Source: JBGSIC01 sp041751875
GTDB lineage: Bacteria > Bdellovibrionota > FAC87 > UBA2466 > JACKAF01
Assembly (NCBI GenBank): GCA_041751875.1
Contig: JBGSIC010000029.1
Coordinates: forward strand, 372,001 to 436,000
Direction: 5' to 3'
Length of the DNA stretch: 64,000 nucleotides
Below, piece after piece: positions 27,364-34,995 of the stretch (the stretch's first letter is position 1; each line of letters starts with the position of its first letter). Under the pieces are notes generated by a model that saw only the letters and a program-made list of their open reading frames with translations, ran no database searches and was not told the origin of the DNA. The translations under genes were made by a program, and so were the position numbers.

Positions 27364-28286
27364 CAGTTCTCGAGTTCTACTCTTTCGACGTCGGGTGGAG
27401 TCTGAGTCCCAGTTGAAAAAGCGGTGTTTTCCCATTGCGCACGTTTAATGAGTGCCAGTCCGAGGCCTCCGGTGCGCGTAGGATCCTCAGTGTAGGCGAT
27501 GAGTGTGCCCGCTTCCAGCCCCTTTGAGAACAATAATGCGGGAAGTTTTGCAGCGCCGCGTCCAAGGCGTACCGAGAGAACCTTCCGGTTCACCTCGCCG
27601 TAGGTGAAAATACGTTCCACCACTTCCTGGCCTGGGTAGCAGCCTTTATCGCGATCGATCATCCAGTCCAGGCCGCCTTCCAAAATAATATTCCCCTCAT
27701 TCATTTCCTCCGGAACATGGGGAATACCGGCCTTGATGCGGAAGTAATTAAAGAGTTCCTCGCTAAAAACGGGGAGGCCTGATTCCTTTAAGAAATCCGT
27801 TTTTATCGCGGGCTTCGCGCGCAACCAGATAAGTCCCGCAATCTTAGGATCGCGCCATGTGCTGAATGCGAACTTTCCCCACGGTAAAGGAAAGACGCGA
27901 TCTGCCGGCTGCCCATTTTGTGCCAAGCCTTGTTTGTATACTCCTACCACCGTCCAATCCGGTCGTAGTTTTATCTCGAGTTCCTCCGCAAAGTGAAACT
28001 TTGTGAGGTGATCGAAAGCAAGCTGAGGGCTTCGAGTGAGAAAGAAAAAATGATCGGTTGCGTGCGTTTCAAAAAATCCTGTAGCGATGAGCCCAGCCTT
28101 GCCGGTGAGAAGTGCGCCCGGAAGGATTGTCTCTGGAATGGGATCTTTAAAAGATCGTGTGCTTAAGCGTTGGAGAAAAGACGCCGCGTCTTTGCCGACA
28201 ATTTCGACGTAACCCCAAGAATCGAGCTCGAACAACCCCCCGGTTTGTTGAGAGTCAGCGTATTCCTGGTTTAGGTTTTTCGGCAT
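27363..28286 (-). CDS. ygfZ: YgfZ/GcvT-like folate-binding Fe-S maturation protein
   Basis: The 307-residue protein carries the YgfZ signature around the conserved Cys, DKGCYPGQEVVER (about residue 213), and GcvT-fold N-terminal sequence (AASFLQRLSTRSF). YgfZ proteins use folate and a single Cys to help build or repair Fe-S clusters in enzymes. The setting, after mrp and a DUF971 gene and before resB/ccsA, joins Fe-S and haem-protein assembly in one operon. Its start overlaps the DUF971 gene by 16 bases. Confidence 0.88.
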   Translation of the reverse strand: MPKNLNQEYADSQQTGGLFELDSWGYVEIVGKDAASFLQRLSTRSFKDPIPETILPGALLTGKAGLIATGFFETHATDHFFFLTRSPQLAFDHLTKFHFAEELEIKLRPDWTVVGVYKQGLAQNGQPADRVFPLPWGKFAFSTWRDPKIAGLIWLRAKPAIKTDFLKESGLPVFSEELFNYFRIKAGIPHVPEEMNEGNIILEGGLDWMIDRDKGCYPGQEVVERIFTYGEVNRKVLSVRLGRGAAKLPALLFSKGLEAGTLIAYTEDPTRTGGLGLALIKRAQWENTAFSTGTQTPPDVERVELEN

Positions 28287-28579
28287 GCCTCACACTCACA
28301 GAGAGAACGTAAGTGGTCAAAGGTATAGATTCCCGAGCTGTGCCCGTCAGACCACGCGATGCTTAGGGCGTAGCGACCCACAGGCTCGATTTTTTTAGGA
28401 CGTATATCAAGAGGGATTTGTTCCTCTTTGATTAAGACTTTGCGAGTCCATTCATCTACACAAGCGGCGCACTTACACTGGAGTCTTAATCCGCGCACCT
28501 GGTATGACGACTGATGGCCGTCGTCCCAAGTGATTCCCAGAGTGTTTGCCGCTTTTTGGCTTAGTTCGATAGGATGCAT
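28271..28579 (-). CDS. DUF971 / gamma-butyrobetaine-hydroxylase-like N-domain protein
   Basis: The 102-residue protein is a stand-alone copy of the small domain found at the N-terminus of gamma-butyrobetaine hydroxylase. It shows LGITWDDGH, then LRLQCKCAAC, then YALSIAWSDGH and a terminal CECEAC. The two CxCxxC clusters could bind zinc or take part in cluster transfer. Bacterial DUF971 genes often sit beside mrp-type genes, as here: the start follows the mrp stop with no gap. Function is inferred from that linkage only. Confidence 0.85.
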   Translation of the reverse strand: MHPIELSQKAANTLGITWDDGHQSSYQVRGLRLQCKCAACVDEWTRKVLIKEEQIPLDIRPKKIEPVGRYALSIAWSDGHSSGIYTFDHLRSLCECEACRKT

Positions 28580-29683
28580 CTACTGCCACTCGAGACTGAC
28601 GGGCTTAAACGCGCCTTGAGGCGAGGCCTTCTTGATTAAATCCTTCGCCATTTGTCGGTAAATCTTGGAAACGGTCGCATCCGGGTGAGTGAGAAGTACA
28701 GACTTGCCCGAATCGCCACCCTCGGCAATTAACGGATCGAGGGGAATCACACCGAGTAGAGGCGTTCCCGATTCTTCGGCGAGTTTTTTGCCGCCGCCTG
28801 TTTTAAAAATGTTGTGAACCTGTCCATCGGGAGCGACGAAGCCCGACATATTTTCAATGATGCCGAGAATGGGAACTTGCACACTCTCAAACATTTTCAA
28901 ACCCTTGCGTGCATCAATTAGGCTTAGCTCTTGCGGAGTGGTTACGATAATCGCTCCGGAAAGAGGTGCCGTTTGGCTCATCGTTAGCTGGGCGTCGCCC
29001 GTGCCCGGCGGCATATCGACGATAAGATAATCAAGTTCACCCCAATCGACTTGGGTCAGAAACTGGGTGAGAGCGCCGTGCACCATCGGCCCGCGCCAAA
29101 CCACCGGTTGTCCTTCGGGGATCATAAAGCCCATCGACATGAGCTTAAGTCCTTCCTTAATAATAGGAAGGATGCGTCCGCTTTCGGTTTGAGGAGGACG
29201 TTGGTTAATGCCAATCAAGGTGGGCAAACTGGGTCCGTATATATCAGCGTCCAGTAAGCCAACGCGTTTGCCTTCGGCAACCAGGGCGAGGCTCAAACTG
29301 ATAGCAGCAGTGCTCTTTCCCACGCCACCTTTTCCGCTCGCCACGGCGATTAGGTTACGAATATTCGGGAGAGAAATGCGGCCCTGGCCTCCTGGTGCGG
29401 GGCTGGGCTTCGGGGCTTCAGTCGCGGCGACGGGCGAGATGTGGATGAACTCCACGCCTTCAACTTTCTTCACAGCCGCTCGGCACGCTTCCACCAACGC
29501 GTCCCGATCGCGCTCATTAATATTAGGAACGGCCAGGTCGAAGCGGACCTTGGTGCCGCTTACCTGAAGATTCTTAATATATCCCAATGAAATTAAGCCT
29601 TTATCAGTCCCGGGAGCGGAGACGTGAGAAAGAGCGTGCGCCACTGAATCTGTACTTAAGGGCTTAGCCTTTTTGAAAAACAT
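28580..29683 (-). CDS. mrp: Mrp/NBP35-type P-loop ATPase lacking the CXXC motif
   Basis: Mrp proteins are homodimeric Fe-S cluster carriers. The start is the ATG at 29683 (AAGG upstream), giving 367 residues. The order is an N-terminal DUF59/MIP18-like domain (about 10-90), a Pro/Gly linker, then the deviant Walker A GKGGVGKST, LDADIYGPSLP, the DMPPGTGD switch and ENMSGF. In well-studied Mrp/ApbC proteins ENMS is soon followed by CXXC, whose cysteines hold the cluster at the dimer interface. Here the stretch reads ENMSGFVAPDGQVHNIF with no Cys. The ATPase is complete, so this may be a cluster-independent variant. First gene of the operon with DUF971, ygfZ, resB and ccsA. Confidence 0.92.
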   Translation of the reverse strand: MFFKKAKPLSTDSVAHALSHVSAPGTDKGLISLGYIKNLQVSGTKVRFDLAVPNINERDRDALVEACRAAVKKVEGVEFIHISPVAATEAPKPSPAPGGQGRISLPNIRNLIAVASGKGGVGKSTAAISLSLALVAEGKRVGLLDADIYGPSLPTLIGINQRPPQTESGRILPIIKEGLKLMSMGFMIPEGQPVVWRGPMVHGALTQFLTQVDWGELDYLIVDMPPGTGDAQLTMSQTAPLSGAIIVTTPQELSLIDARKGLKMFESVQVPILGIIENMSGFVAPDGQVHNIFKTGGGKKLAEESGTPLLGVIPLDPLIAEGGDSGKSVLLTHPDATVSKIYRQMAKDLIKKASPQGAFKPVSLEWQ

Positions 29684-29753
29684 GGCGCCTTCATACCGTT
29701 TTTTCAGGGGAAATGAAAGAAAAGCGCCGAATCGCCCAAACCCCCGAGAAGGC

Positions 29754-29786
29754 AAAAAAAAGGGCGCCTCTTAGGAAGCGCCCTTT
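29754..29786 (-). terminator. Rho-independent terminator
   Basis: On the minus strand a perfect 9-bp stem (arms 29759-29767 and 29778-29786) is followed by eight Ts. It lies 18 bases after the stop of the membrane protein gene at 29804 and separates it from the mrp operon. Confidence 0.9.
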
Positions 29787-29803
29787 GACGAATCGATGAG
29801 AAA

Positions 29804-30238
29804 CTAAAACTGCGGTTTCTTGTAAACCAGAGCGGCAACAATGCCCGCACCTACCGATTGGACTAAGCCCATGATGGCCCAGTTGCACGCAATGGCGCAC
29901 GGAAGCGGCATCACGGCGTACGAGATGAATGAAGATCCAGCGCAGAACAGACCGATGAGAATTCCGAAACGGAAACCTTCACCAATGCCAGTTCCTTCAT
30001 AGCCTTTAGCAAAAAGGGTGGTGAAGAAAATCGCGATGATGGCCTGGCCAGCAACCATCCACCAGCAGTAATCTTGCATCTCGGCTGCCGGACGCCACAA
30101 AGCGGCTGAAGCTTCATATGCACCTTTCATCAACAGTTCGTGAATAACGTAGTTCGTAAGACCGTTGAAAATAAAAACAGCCACAATGGCTAGTGCCAGA
30201 CTTTTACAATTAATTCCCTTGCAGAATGGTTTGAACAT
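29804..30238 (-). CDS. Small four-helix membrane protein of unknown function
   Basis: The 144-residue protein has four hydrophobic segments (about 15-35, 58-77, 85-110 and 115-137), with a loop carrying LWRPAAEMQDY between the first two. A good ribosome site (AAGGAGC) precedes the ATG, and a strong terminator follows, so it is a single-gene unit. I know similar small proteins with this LWRP-AEM loop only as hypothetical. Gly-rich helices and the Cys in the third segment suggest packing in an oligomer. Confidence 0.7.
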   Translation of the reverse strand: MFKPFCKGINCKSLALAIVAVFIFNGLTNYVIHELLMKGAYEASAALWRPAAEMQDYCWWMVAGQAIIAIFFTTLFAKGYEGTGIGEGFRFGILIGLFCAGSSFISYAVMPLPCAIACNWAIMGLVQSVGAGIVAALVYKKPQF

Positions 30239-30377
30239 TTTAGTGCTCCTTGATGAATGATAACTAAGACGAATGCCTGAAATGCCTTACCAGAATAAGT
30301 TTAGAGGAGTTTGCAATTTTACGACAGTCAATTTATGGAGAGGAAGGCGCAGTGGGTCAGGATCAAACGTGGATCAA

Positions 30378-31481
30378 TTAGCGGATCTTTTTGGGAGCTT
30401 CGTAAGTCACGGGAGTTTGTGGGCCTGATCCCACAGAGTGTCCGACCACATATCCGAGGGCAAAACCGAATAGGATGATCACAGCTCCGGTAGCAAGCCA
30501 CCGCAGAGGCGCTTTCCAAACTGCACGAACGACTTCAAAGGAAGCGCTAACAGCAACCGGAGATTTCAAGAGCGCTTCAGCATCTAAGAAACTTAAAATC
30601 ATTTCGCGGGTGTGGGCTGCTCTGGTCGTTCCCAGGAAATTTTGAAGGTCGTACGCGAGGGCGGAGGAAGATTGATAACGTTGTTCAGGATTTTTGCGTA
30701 GGCATCGATCTACGATGGCTTCGAGAGCACGGGGAACAGACGAGCGCATTTTGCGCAGGGGAACATACTTCGCTTCTCGAATACGCTGGAACACGGATTC
30801 CCTTCCTTCGTCAACGAAGGGGCGAACCCCCGCTAACATTTCATACAGACAAATTCCCAATAAAAATATATCGGAGCGGGGGCTGGCGGCTTCGCCCAGC
30901 ACTTGTTCGGGAGAAAGATAAAAACGTGATCCTACTAAAATACCCGGTCGCGTGAGTTCGTCGGCGTTGGTATCAAGCACGATACCCAAGTCCATCAGCT
31001 TAACTTCGCCCCGGTCGGTGATGCGAATATTGGAGGGTTTCACGTCACGGTGGATAAGCTGATGACCATGAAGAGCGTTAACACCACGTGCAACACCGAG
31101 CAGAGTTGCCGCTGCAACATGAGGAGGCAGATTGCCGGTCTGCTTGATCACAGCCGATAAATCGACTCCGCTGATGTACTCCATGAAAATGTAGTGGTGT
31201 TCGCCCGATTCAACGTAGTCGTAAACATGCGCTACGTTCTGATGAAGAACAGAAGCAAGCGTACGTGCTTCCCGACGAAAGCGCTCAATCAGTTCTTCTT
31301 GTTCGTTGTGTTTGAGTTGCTTGATAACGACGTATCGGCCGAGATTTTTCTGACGAGCACGGTAAATGAAAGACATGCCGCCTTCACCAATGCGTTCCAA
31401 CCCTTCCAGGTTGCCCGCAATTTGAGGCGTTCCCACATTTTCTTCGAGAAAAGTCAGAATTTCTTTCTTTTCGTCTCTCAT
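30378..31481 (-). CDS. Serine/threonine protein kinase with C-terminal membrane anchor
   Basis: The kinase domain shows the Gly loop (RIGEGGMSFIYRA), the ATP-binding Lys in VVIKQLK, HRDVKPSN in the catalytic loop, DLG in place of DFG, SPEQ in place of APE, and the SDIFLLG helix. A single membrane segment near residues 337-357 (WLATGAVIILFGFALGY) leaves only a short outside tail, so there is no obvious external sensor domain. I place the start at the ATG at 31481. The frame is open for another 96 codons upstream, but that stretch is a series of perfect hairpins and its translation looks non-coding. It is the only gene downstream of the structured region. Confidence 0.85.
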   Translation of the reverse strand: MRDEKKEILTFLEENVGTPQIAGNLEGLERIGEGGMSFIYRARQKNLGRYVVIKQLKHNEQEELIERFRREARTLASVLHQNVAHVYDYVESGEHHYIFMEYISGVDLSAVIKQTGNLPPHVAAATLLGVARGVNALHGHQLIHRDVKPSNIRITDRGEVKLMDLGIVLDTNADELTRPGILVGSRFYLSPEQVLGEAASPRSDIFLLGICLYEMLAGVRPFVDEGRESVFQRIREAKYVPLRKMRSSVPRALEAIVDRCLRKNPEQRYQSSSALAYDLQNFLGTTRAAHTREMILSFLDAEALLKSPVAVSASFEVVRAVWKAPLRWLATGAVIILFGFALGYVVGHSVGSGPQTPVTYEAPKKIR

Positions 31482-31499
31482 ACTCTGCAACCGGAGAAG

Positions 31500-31850
31500 T
31501 AAAATAGGCGGGTCCCGTGAAGTTGCGCACGGAACCCGCCTAAATTTCCATCGCCCTTTCGGGCTATGGGTGAGAGAGGAGTAGTGGTCCCAAAACAAAG
31601 AGAGTAGCGGCTCCTTGTCTGGGCTGCTCCATTGAGCAGTTCTTTTCTCCGTTCCCCAACGGAGATATCGAAGAATGCTTTCCCAATGACCCGGATCCGC
31701 GGGTCTCCTCTCTCGTAGGAAGCATTCTTTAAGCTGGCCCCGGCCCAACCACGCGGGTTGGGCAATCAAAAGTCTTTCAAAGCAGAGGGGATCCTCCCCT
31801 GGCCACAGGTCCTTTCTGCAAGCACGTGCCAGGCGTACGTGTAGACCCCT
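31500..31850 (-). ncRNA. Candidate structured RNA or long structured leader upstream of the kinase gene
   Basis: About 345 bases hold at least eight hairpins. In plus coordinates, arms pair at 31506-31519/31528-31541 (13 of 14 bp), 31553-31556/31561-31564, 31624-31629/31634-31639, 31646-31653/31658-31665 (8 bp), 31671-31680/31720-31729 (10 bp, enclosing 31688-31693/31700-31705), 31743-31750/31756-31763 (8 bp), 31786-31791/31795-31800 and 31798-31803/31828-31833. On the minus strand one loop reads GAAA, a stable tetraloop, which favours minus-strand transcription. A promoter-like signal lies just upstream. I looked for the conserved cores of RNase P, tmRNA, SRP and 6S RNA and did not see them. 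It may be a separate RNA or the kinase mRNA leader. Confidence 0.5.
31506..31541 (-). terminator. Strong hairpin before the kinase start, possible terminator or attenuator
   Basis: A 14-position stem with one mismatch and an 8-base loop ends 25 bases before the kinase ATG. On the minus strand it is followed by TATTTTA, a weak T tract, so it could end the upstream RNA partly and attenuate the kinase gene. Confidence 0.4.
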
Positions 31851-31880
31851 AGAATACGTAAGCGTTTGATCTTGTTTGAA
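31851..31880 (-). promoter_or_regulatory. Possible sigma70 promoter for the structured RNA/kinase
   Basis: On the minus strand TTCAAA (31875-31880) and TATTCT (31851-31856) are 18 bases apart. The predicted start falls at the edge of the hairpin-rich region. The match is moderate. Confidence 0.35.
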
Positions 31881-31966
31881 ATTCGTTTTTGGGCGGAAAG
31901 GGGAGAGGGACGGGGAAGGGCACCTCTAAAACAAAAGATGTCACAGCGGAGGGCCCGGCCAGCCGC

Positions 31967-32557
31967 TCACGCGGCTGGTAAATCAAATTCTTTGCGAGCC
32001 TTGAGGTTAAAGCTCACTAGCTGCCAGACCAGTACGACCAATAAAAGGGCGGCTTGTGAAACCTGCCACCGCTTTGTATCGAAGAGGGTGCCTGGGGGAT
32101 TGGTTTGTTTGTTATCAAAAAGGGAAAGATCTAATCCGATGCTCAGCGTTCTATTCTTACCGTCCGGAGCCTGTTCGCGTGGAATGGTTGTCACCGAAAC
32201 ATTTAGTATGGAAATGAATAGCAGGAAAATCACTAGACTAAGCGTGGAAAGGTAGGCAGAAGAGGCGGCCTTTCCGGTGAGGTACTCTTCCCGTTCATCG
32301 GCTTCTTTGAGGTTTGCTAAACGAGTTAGCGTCTTTTTTCGGGCATCGGGAAAGATCACTAGTACCGATAAGAAAATAATCAGCATCGAAAACCAAAGCA
32401 TCAAGTTGTAGGACAAAAGCTCCCATACAATTCCCGAAGGAGCTGTATCCGAGGGCCAAGAACTCCACACCATACATGCTGCGACAATAGGAAAAGCACC
32501 AACCAAATAGTTTTGAACGAAACGAATCGCTTTATTCACGACGAGCTCCTTTTTCAT
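31967..32557 (-). CDS. Membrane protein paired with an XRE regulator
   Basis: The 196-residue protein has four predicted membrane helices (about 14-32, 45-68, 98-120 and 167-185) with a charged cytoplasmic loop after the second and a polar loop before the last. It resembles in layout the membrane partners that follow small XRE regulators in many bacteria and archaea, but I cannot name the family. The start overlaps the regulator gene by 26 bases, so the two are translationally linked. The last codons form a GC-rich hairpin (31960-31979). Confidence 0.65.
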   Translation of the reverse strand: MKKELVVNKAIRFVQNYLVGAFPIVAACMVWSSWPSDTAPSGIVWELLSYNLMLWFSMLIIFLSVLVIFPDARKKTLTRLANLKEADEREEYLTGKAASSAYLSTLSLVIFLLFISILNVSVTTIPREQAPDGKNRTLSIGLDLSLFDNKQTNPPGTLFDTKRWQVSQAALLLVVLVWQLVSFNLKARKEFDLPAA

Positions 32558-32765
32558 AAAAGATATCCTGCACTCCGATTTTGAAAAACTTCGCCAGTCT
32601 GAATGCTAGTTCAAGAGAGGGATTGTAGCCCCCTTTCTCAATGGCAAGAATGGTGGCGCGTGTGACATCAACGGCCTGTGCCAACTGTTCTTGTGTGAGC
32701 CCGCGCACATTTCGCAGGTCTTGAAGGCGATTCAGAATGGTGAGTTTGTTTTCTACTCTCGGCAT
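32532..32765 (-). CDS. Small XRE-family HTH transcriptional regulator
   Basis: The 77-residue protein is almost entirely a Cro/C1-type helix-turn-helix: LRNVRGLTQEQLAQAVDVTR followed by ATILAIEKGGYNPSLELAFRLAKFF, and a short tail (GVQDIFYEKG) typical of the YozG-like group. It heads a two-gene unit with a membrane protein. Two matching palindromes in its promoter region suggest that it represses itself. Confidence 0.88.
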   Translation of the reverse strand: MPRVENKLTILNRLQDLRNVRGLTQEQLAQAVDVTRATILAIEKGGYNPSLELAFRLAKFFKIGVQDIFYEKGARRE

Positions 32766-32767
32766 GT

Positions 32768-32813
32768 ATGTAAAGTAAACTGTACACGAATAAATGTAAA
32801 GTCTATTTTACAT
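32768..32813 (-). promoter_or_regulatory. Double operator and promoter of the XRE gene
   Basis: ATGTAAA-N6-TTTACAT is a perfect 7-bp dyad at 32794-32813. A second copy with the same spacing and two changed bases (ATGTAAA-N6-TGTACAC) lies at 32768-32787, 26 bases away. On the minus strand the first dyad contributes TTTACA as a -35-like element. The arrangement suits a dimeric regulator binding twice to block its own promoter. Confidence 0.6.
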
Positions 32814-32853
32814 AGGATTGATGTAATCGGCGGCGTCTATGCCGGTCTCTAGG

Positions 32854-34011
32854 TCACGCGGCCTTTTTCAGGGGACGAGAAACGGGGATAAGCTCATCAT
32901 AGAGAGCTACGGTTTTTCGAGAGACTTCTCTCATGGCAAATACTTCTTCTGCCTCGCGTCTCGCAGCGGCACCCATTTTCTTTCGAAGCTTGGGGTCATC
33001 AGCCAGTGTCTTAAGACACTTCTTAAGCTCTTTCACTTCATCAAACCCTCGCAGAAAACCAGTTACGCCGTCTTTGATAATAGAGCGACCCGAGGGGCTG
33101 GGACGTGCTGCTGCGACCACTGGAATTCCACTCGCCATTGCTTCCAGAACGACAGATCCGCCTGAAAGAGTGACGAGAATATCGAGATTGTTCAAAATGT
33201 GTTCAATGCCGTAAACTTCCCCGGTGAAAGTCACCATTGAGTCCATCTTGTTCCGAGAAAAAAACTGCATAACTTCTTTGAAGTACCGTTCATCGCGTAG
33301 CGTGCCAATGACAAAAAAATGAAAGTTTTTTCCAGAGTTTTTCAAAGATAGCGCAAGCTCGAGATACTCCTTCTGCCTCTTAAAAGGCTCGATGCGCCCC
33401 ACGAGTCCGACGAAAATAGTGCCACTGGCACGTTTTTCTGGGTAGAAGTTCCAGTGCTTTGAAACTTTCGGTTTGAAGCGGGAAATATCTACGCCGTCGT
33501 GGATAACAACGGCTTTTTCTCCCGAAAGTCCGCCTTGCATCAATAGGTCCTTCAAACGGTGTGATATGACAATTACGCGATCAACTTTATCTAAGCACTT
33601 AATCATGAGCGTTTCGGGATAAATCTCAGATCGCACGTGAATGACAGTGGGAATCCCGAGCGACGGCCCTAGCTCTGAAGCATAGGGTATGCAGCGATAG
33701 TCCGCGTGGATGAGATCAATCCTATTCTTCTTGATATAGGCACGAACGTGATTGAGGGATTGTTTATAGGCTAAAATCCTTTGCGCCACATGAAGAGGAT
33801 TGCGCGGGGCAAAAGCAAGCGCGTCAGCAAGTTTCTCGGTAACAAGTGGAACGCGGGCTTCTCGGAGCCGCTGGGCCAAATAGCCGTCCTGGCAACACCA
33901 GAAATGGGCTTCGATATCGGATCGATCCATGTGCTTGAGCACTCCGATATGTTGGTGAGAGGCTCCTCCGATGCCGGATAGCATGTCTAGAATGTAAAGG
34001 ACTCGTCGCAT
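32854..34011 (-). CDS. Glycosyltransferase family 4 protein
   Basis: The 385-residue GT-B fold protein starts with the family N-terminus (LYILDMLSGIGGASHQH), has the linker region GLVGRIEPFKRQKEYLE (about 200-216) and the donor-binding E-x7-E region in GGSVVLEAMASGIPVVAA. It should transfer a sugar from a nucleotide donor to a lipid or glycan acceptor at the cytoplasmic membrane. It is the last gene of a four-gene operon behind an HTTM protein, a GNAT transferase and an ATP-grasp enzyme; the gap to the ATP-grasp gene is 6 bases. Confidence 0.88.
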   Translation of the reverse strand: MRRVLYILDMLSGIGGASHQHIGVLKHMDRSDIEAHFWCCQDGYLAQRLREARVPLVTEKLADALAFAPRNPLHVAQRILAYKQSLNHVRAYIKKNRIDLIHADYRCIPYASELGPSLGIPTVIHVRSEIYPETLMIKCLDKVDRVIVISHRLKDLLMQGGLSGEKAVVIHDGVDISRFKPKVSKHWNFYPEKRASGTIFVGLVGRIEPFKRQKEYLELALSLKNSGKNFHFFVIGTLRDERYFKEVMQFFSRNKMDSMVTFTGEVYGIEHILNNLDILVTLSGGSVVLEAMASGIPVVAAARPSPSGRSIIKDGVTGFLRGFDEVKELKKCLKTLADDPKLRKKMGAAARREAEEVFAMREVSRKTVALYDELIPVSRPLKKAA

Positions 34012-34017
34012 ACTAAG

Positions 34018-34995
34018 TTACGCAGCCTCAGAAAGTTTTTTAGCGTCCTTTATGTTGTGCCTTAATTTCTCCTGAAAATAATGGATTCCTTCGATGATTC
34101 GGGCTCGAGGACAAACTAGTTCTGCGCGACGCTGAACAATATCCACAACGGCATTAGTATAGTTTTGGGAAAAGATTGGAACGTACTTAAGCATTTTGTC
34201 GAACCCCACGGAGTTCGTGTTAATCTCCACGATCACGAACCTTCCATTGTGTCTCATCATGTCTACCGATGAGTAACCGCCACCCATTCTCAGAAGCGCT
34301 TCGCCCAGTCGTCCTATTACCTCATGGATTTCGGTAGGGGGTTCCCAAGGACCTGTGGGTGATTGGTCGAGGCCAGTGAAGGTACGGCTCTCGATGGGGG
34401 GCGTATGCAAGGCAAAACTGCCCAAAATATGTTTGCCCCAAAAGTGCATTTTGTAGGTGATCGGATCTTCTGTCAGTAGAGGACAAAAGATATCGCCTAC
34501 GCCCCAACTGAGCTCCGGGTTGGAACAATGTTTTCTGCGCACCACGTTGACTCCAAGCGCTCGGAGGGAAACATCCTTCTTAAGAAGTAAAACGTCTGTT
34601 TTCCAAACGTCGAAAAGGTCGACGAGTTCCTGGACCGAGGATGCATATCGCCAAGGCATAACTGGGGCGTGGACCGTCTGGGCGAGTTCTAAGCGTTGGC
34701 GCCTATTCAACGGAATGATTCCTAGCCACTGGCACGGGTGCAATATTTTCTCATCCATTACAGGGTGATGCGCCAACACTAAATCTTTCCTCTCAACCGG
34801 ATCGATTAGCAGGGTTTCCATGTTCATCGGTCGAGCGAGAATTCCTTGTTGGTCTAGTAAGCGCACGACCTCGTCCAGGAGGTTTGTGGTGAGTTCGCGG
34901 GTCCTGTAGAATTCGTTCAACAGATACACACACGCACGTGGGTCGGTGAGTGTGCGCCTTATGCGTCTCAGCTGGTATTTGGGTCGAAAGTTCAC
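34018..34995 (-). CDS. ATP-grasp superfamily ligase-like protein
   Basis: The 325-residue protein has the layout of RimK/glutathione-synthetase-like ATP-grasp enzymes: an N-terminal alpha/beta region, an ATP-binding Lys segment (LLLKKDVSLRALGVNVVR, about 150-168) and the metal-binding end GGYSSVDMMRHNGRFVIVEI followed by NTNSVGFDK (about 245-275). These enzymes join a carboxylate to an amine through an acyl-phosphate. The substrate is not evident; the operon suggests amino-acylation of a glycan or synthesis of a peptide-like tag. Its start overlaps the GNAT stop by 4 bases. Confidence 0.72.
   Translation of the reverse strand: MNFRPKYQLRRIRRTLTDPRACVYLLNEFYRTRELTTNLLDEVVRLLDQQGILARPMNMETLLIDPVERKDLVLAHHPVMDEKILHPCQWLGIIPLNRRQRLELAQTVHAPVMPWRYASSVQELVDLFDVWKTDVLLLKKDVSLRALGVNVVRRKHCSNPELSWGVGDIFCPLLTEDPITYKMHFWGKHILGSFALHTPPIESRTFTGLDQSPTGPWEPPTEIHEVIGRLGEALLRMGGGYSSVDMMRHNGRFVIVEINTNSVGFDKMLKYVPIFSQNYTNAVVDIVQRRAELVCPRARIIEGIHYFQEKLRHNIKDAKKLSEAA

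Noticed and set aside
31482..31769. 96-codon open extension of the kinase gene upstream of 31481
   Set aside because: The DNA consists of consecutive perfect hairpins and the translation has no kinase-like or domain-like features; non-coding is the better reading.
31500..31850. RNase P RNA, tmRNA, SRP RNA or 6S RNA in the hairpin-rich region
   Set aside because: I looked for the conserved cores of these RNAs on both strands and did not find them.
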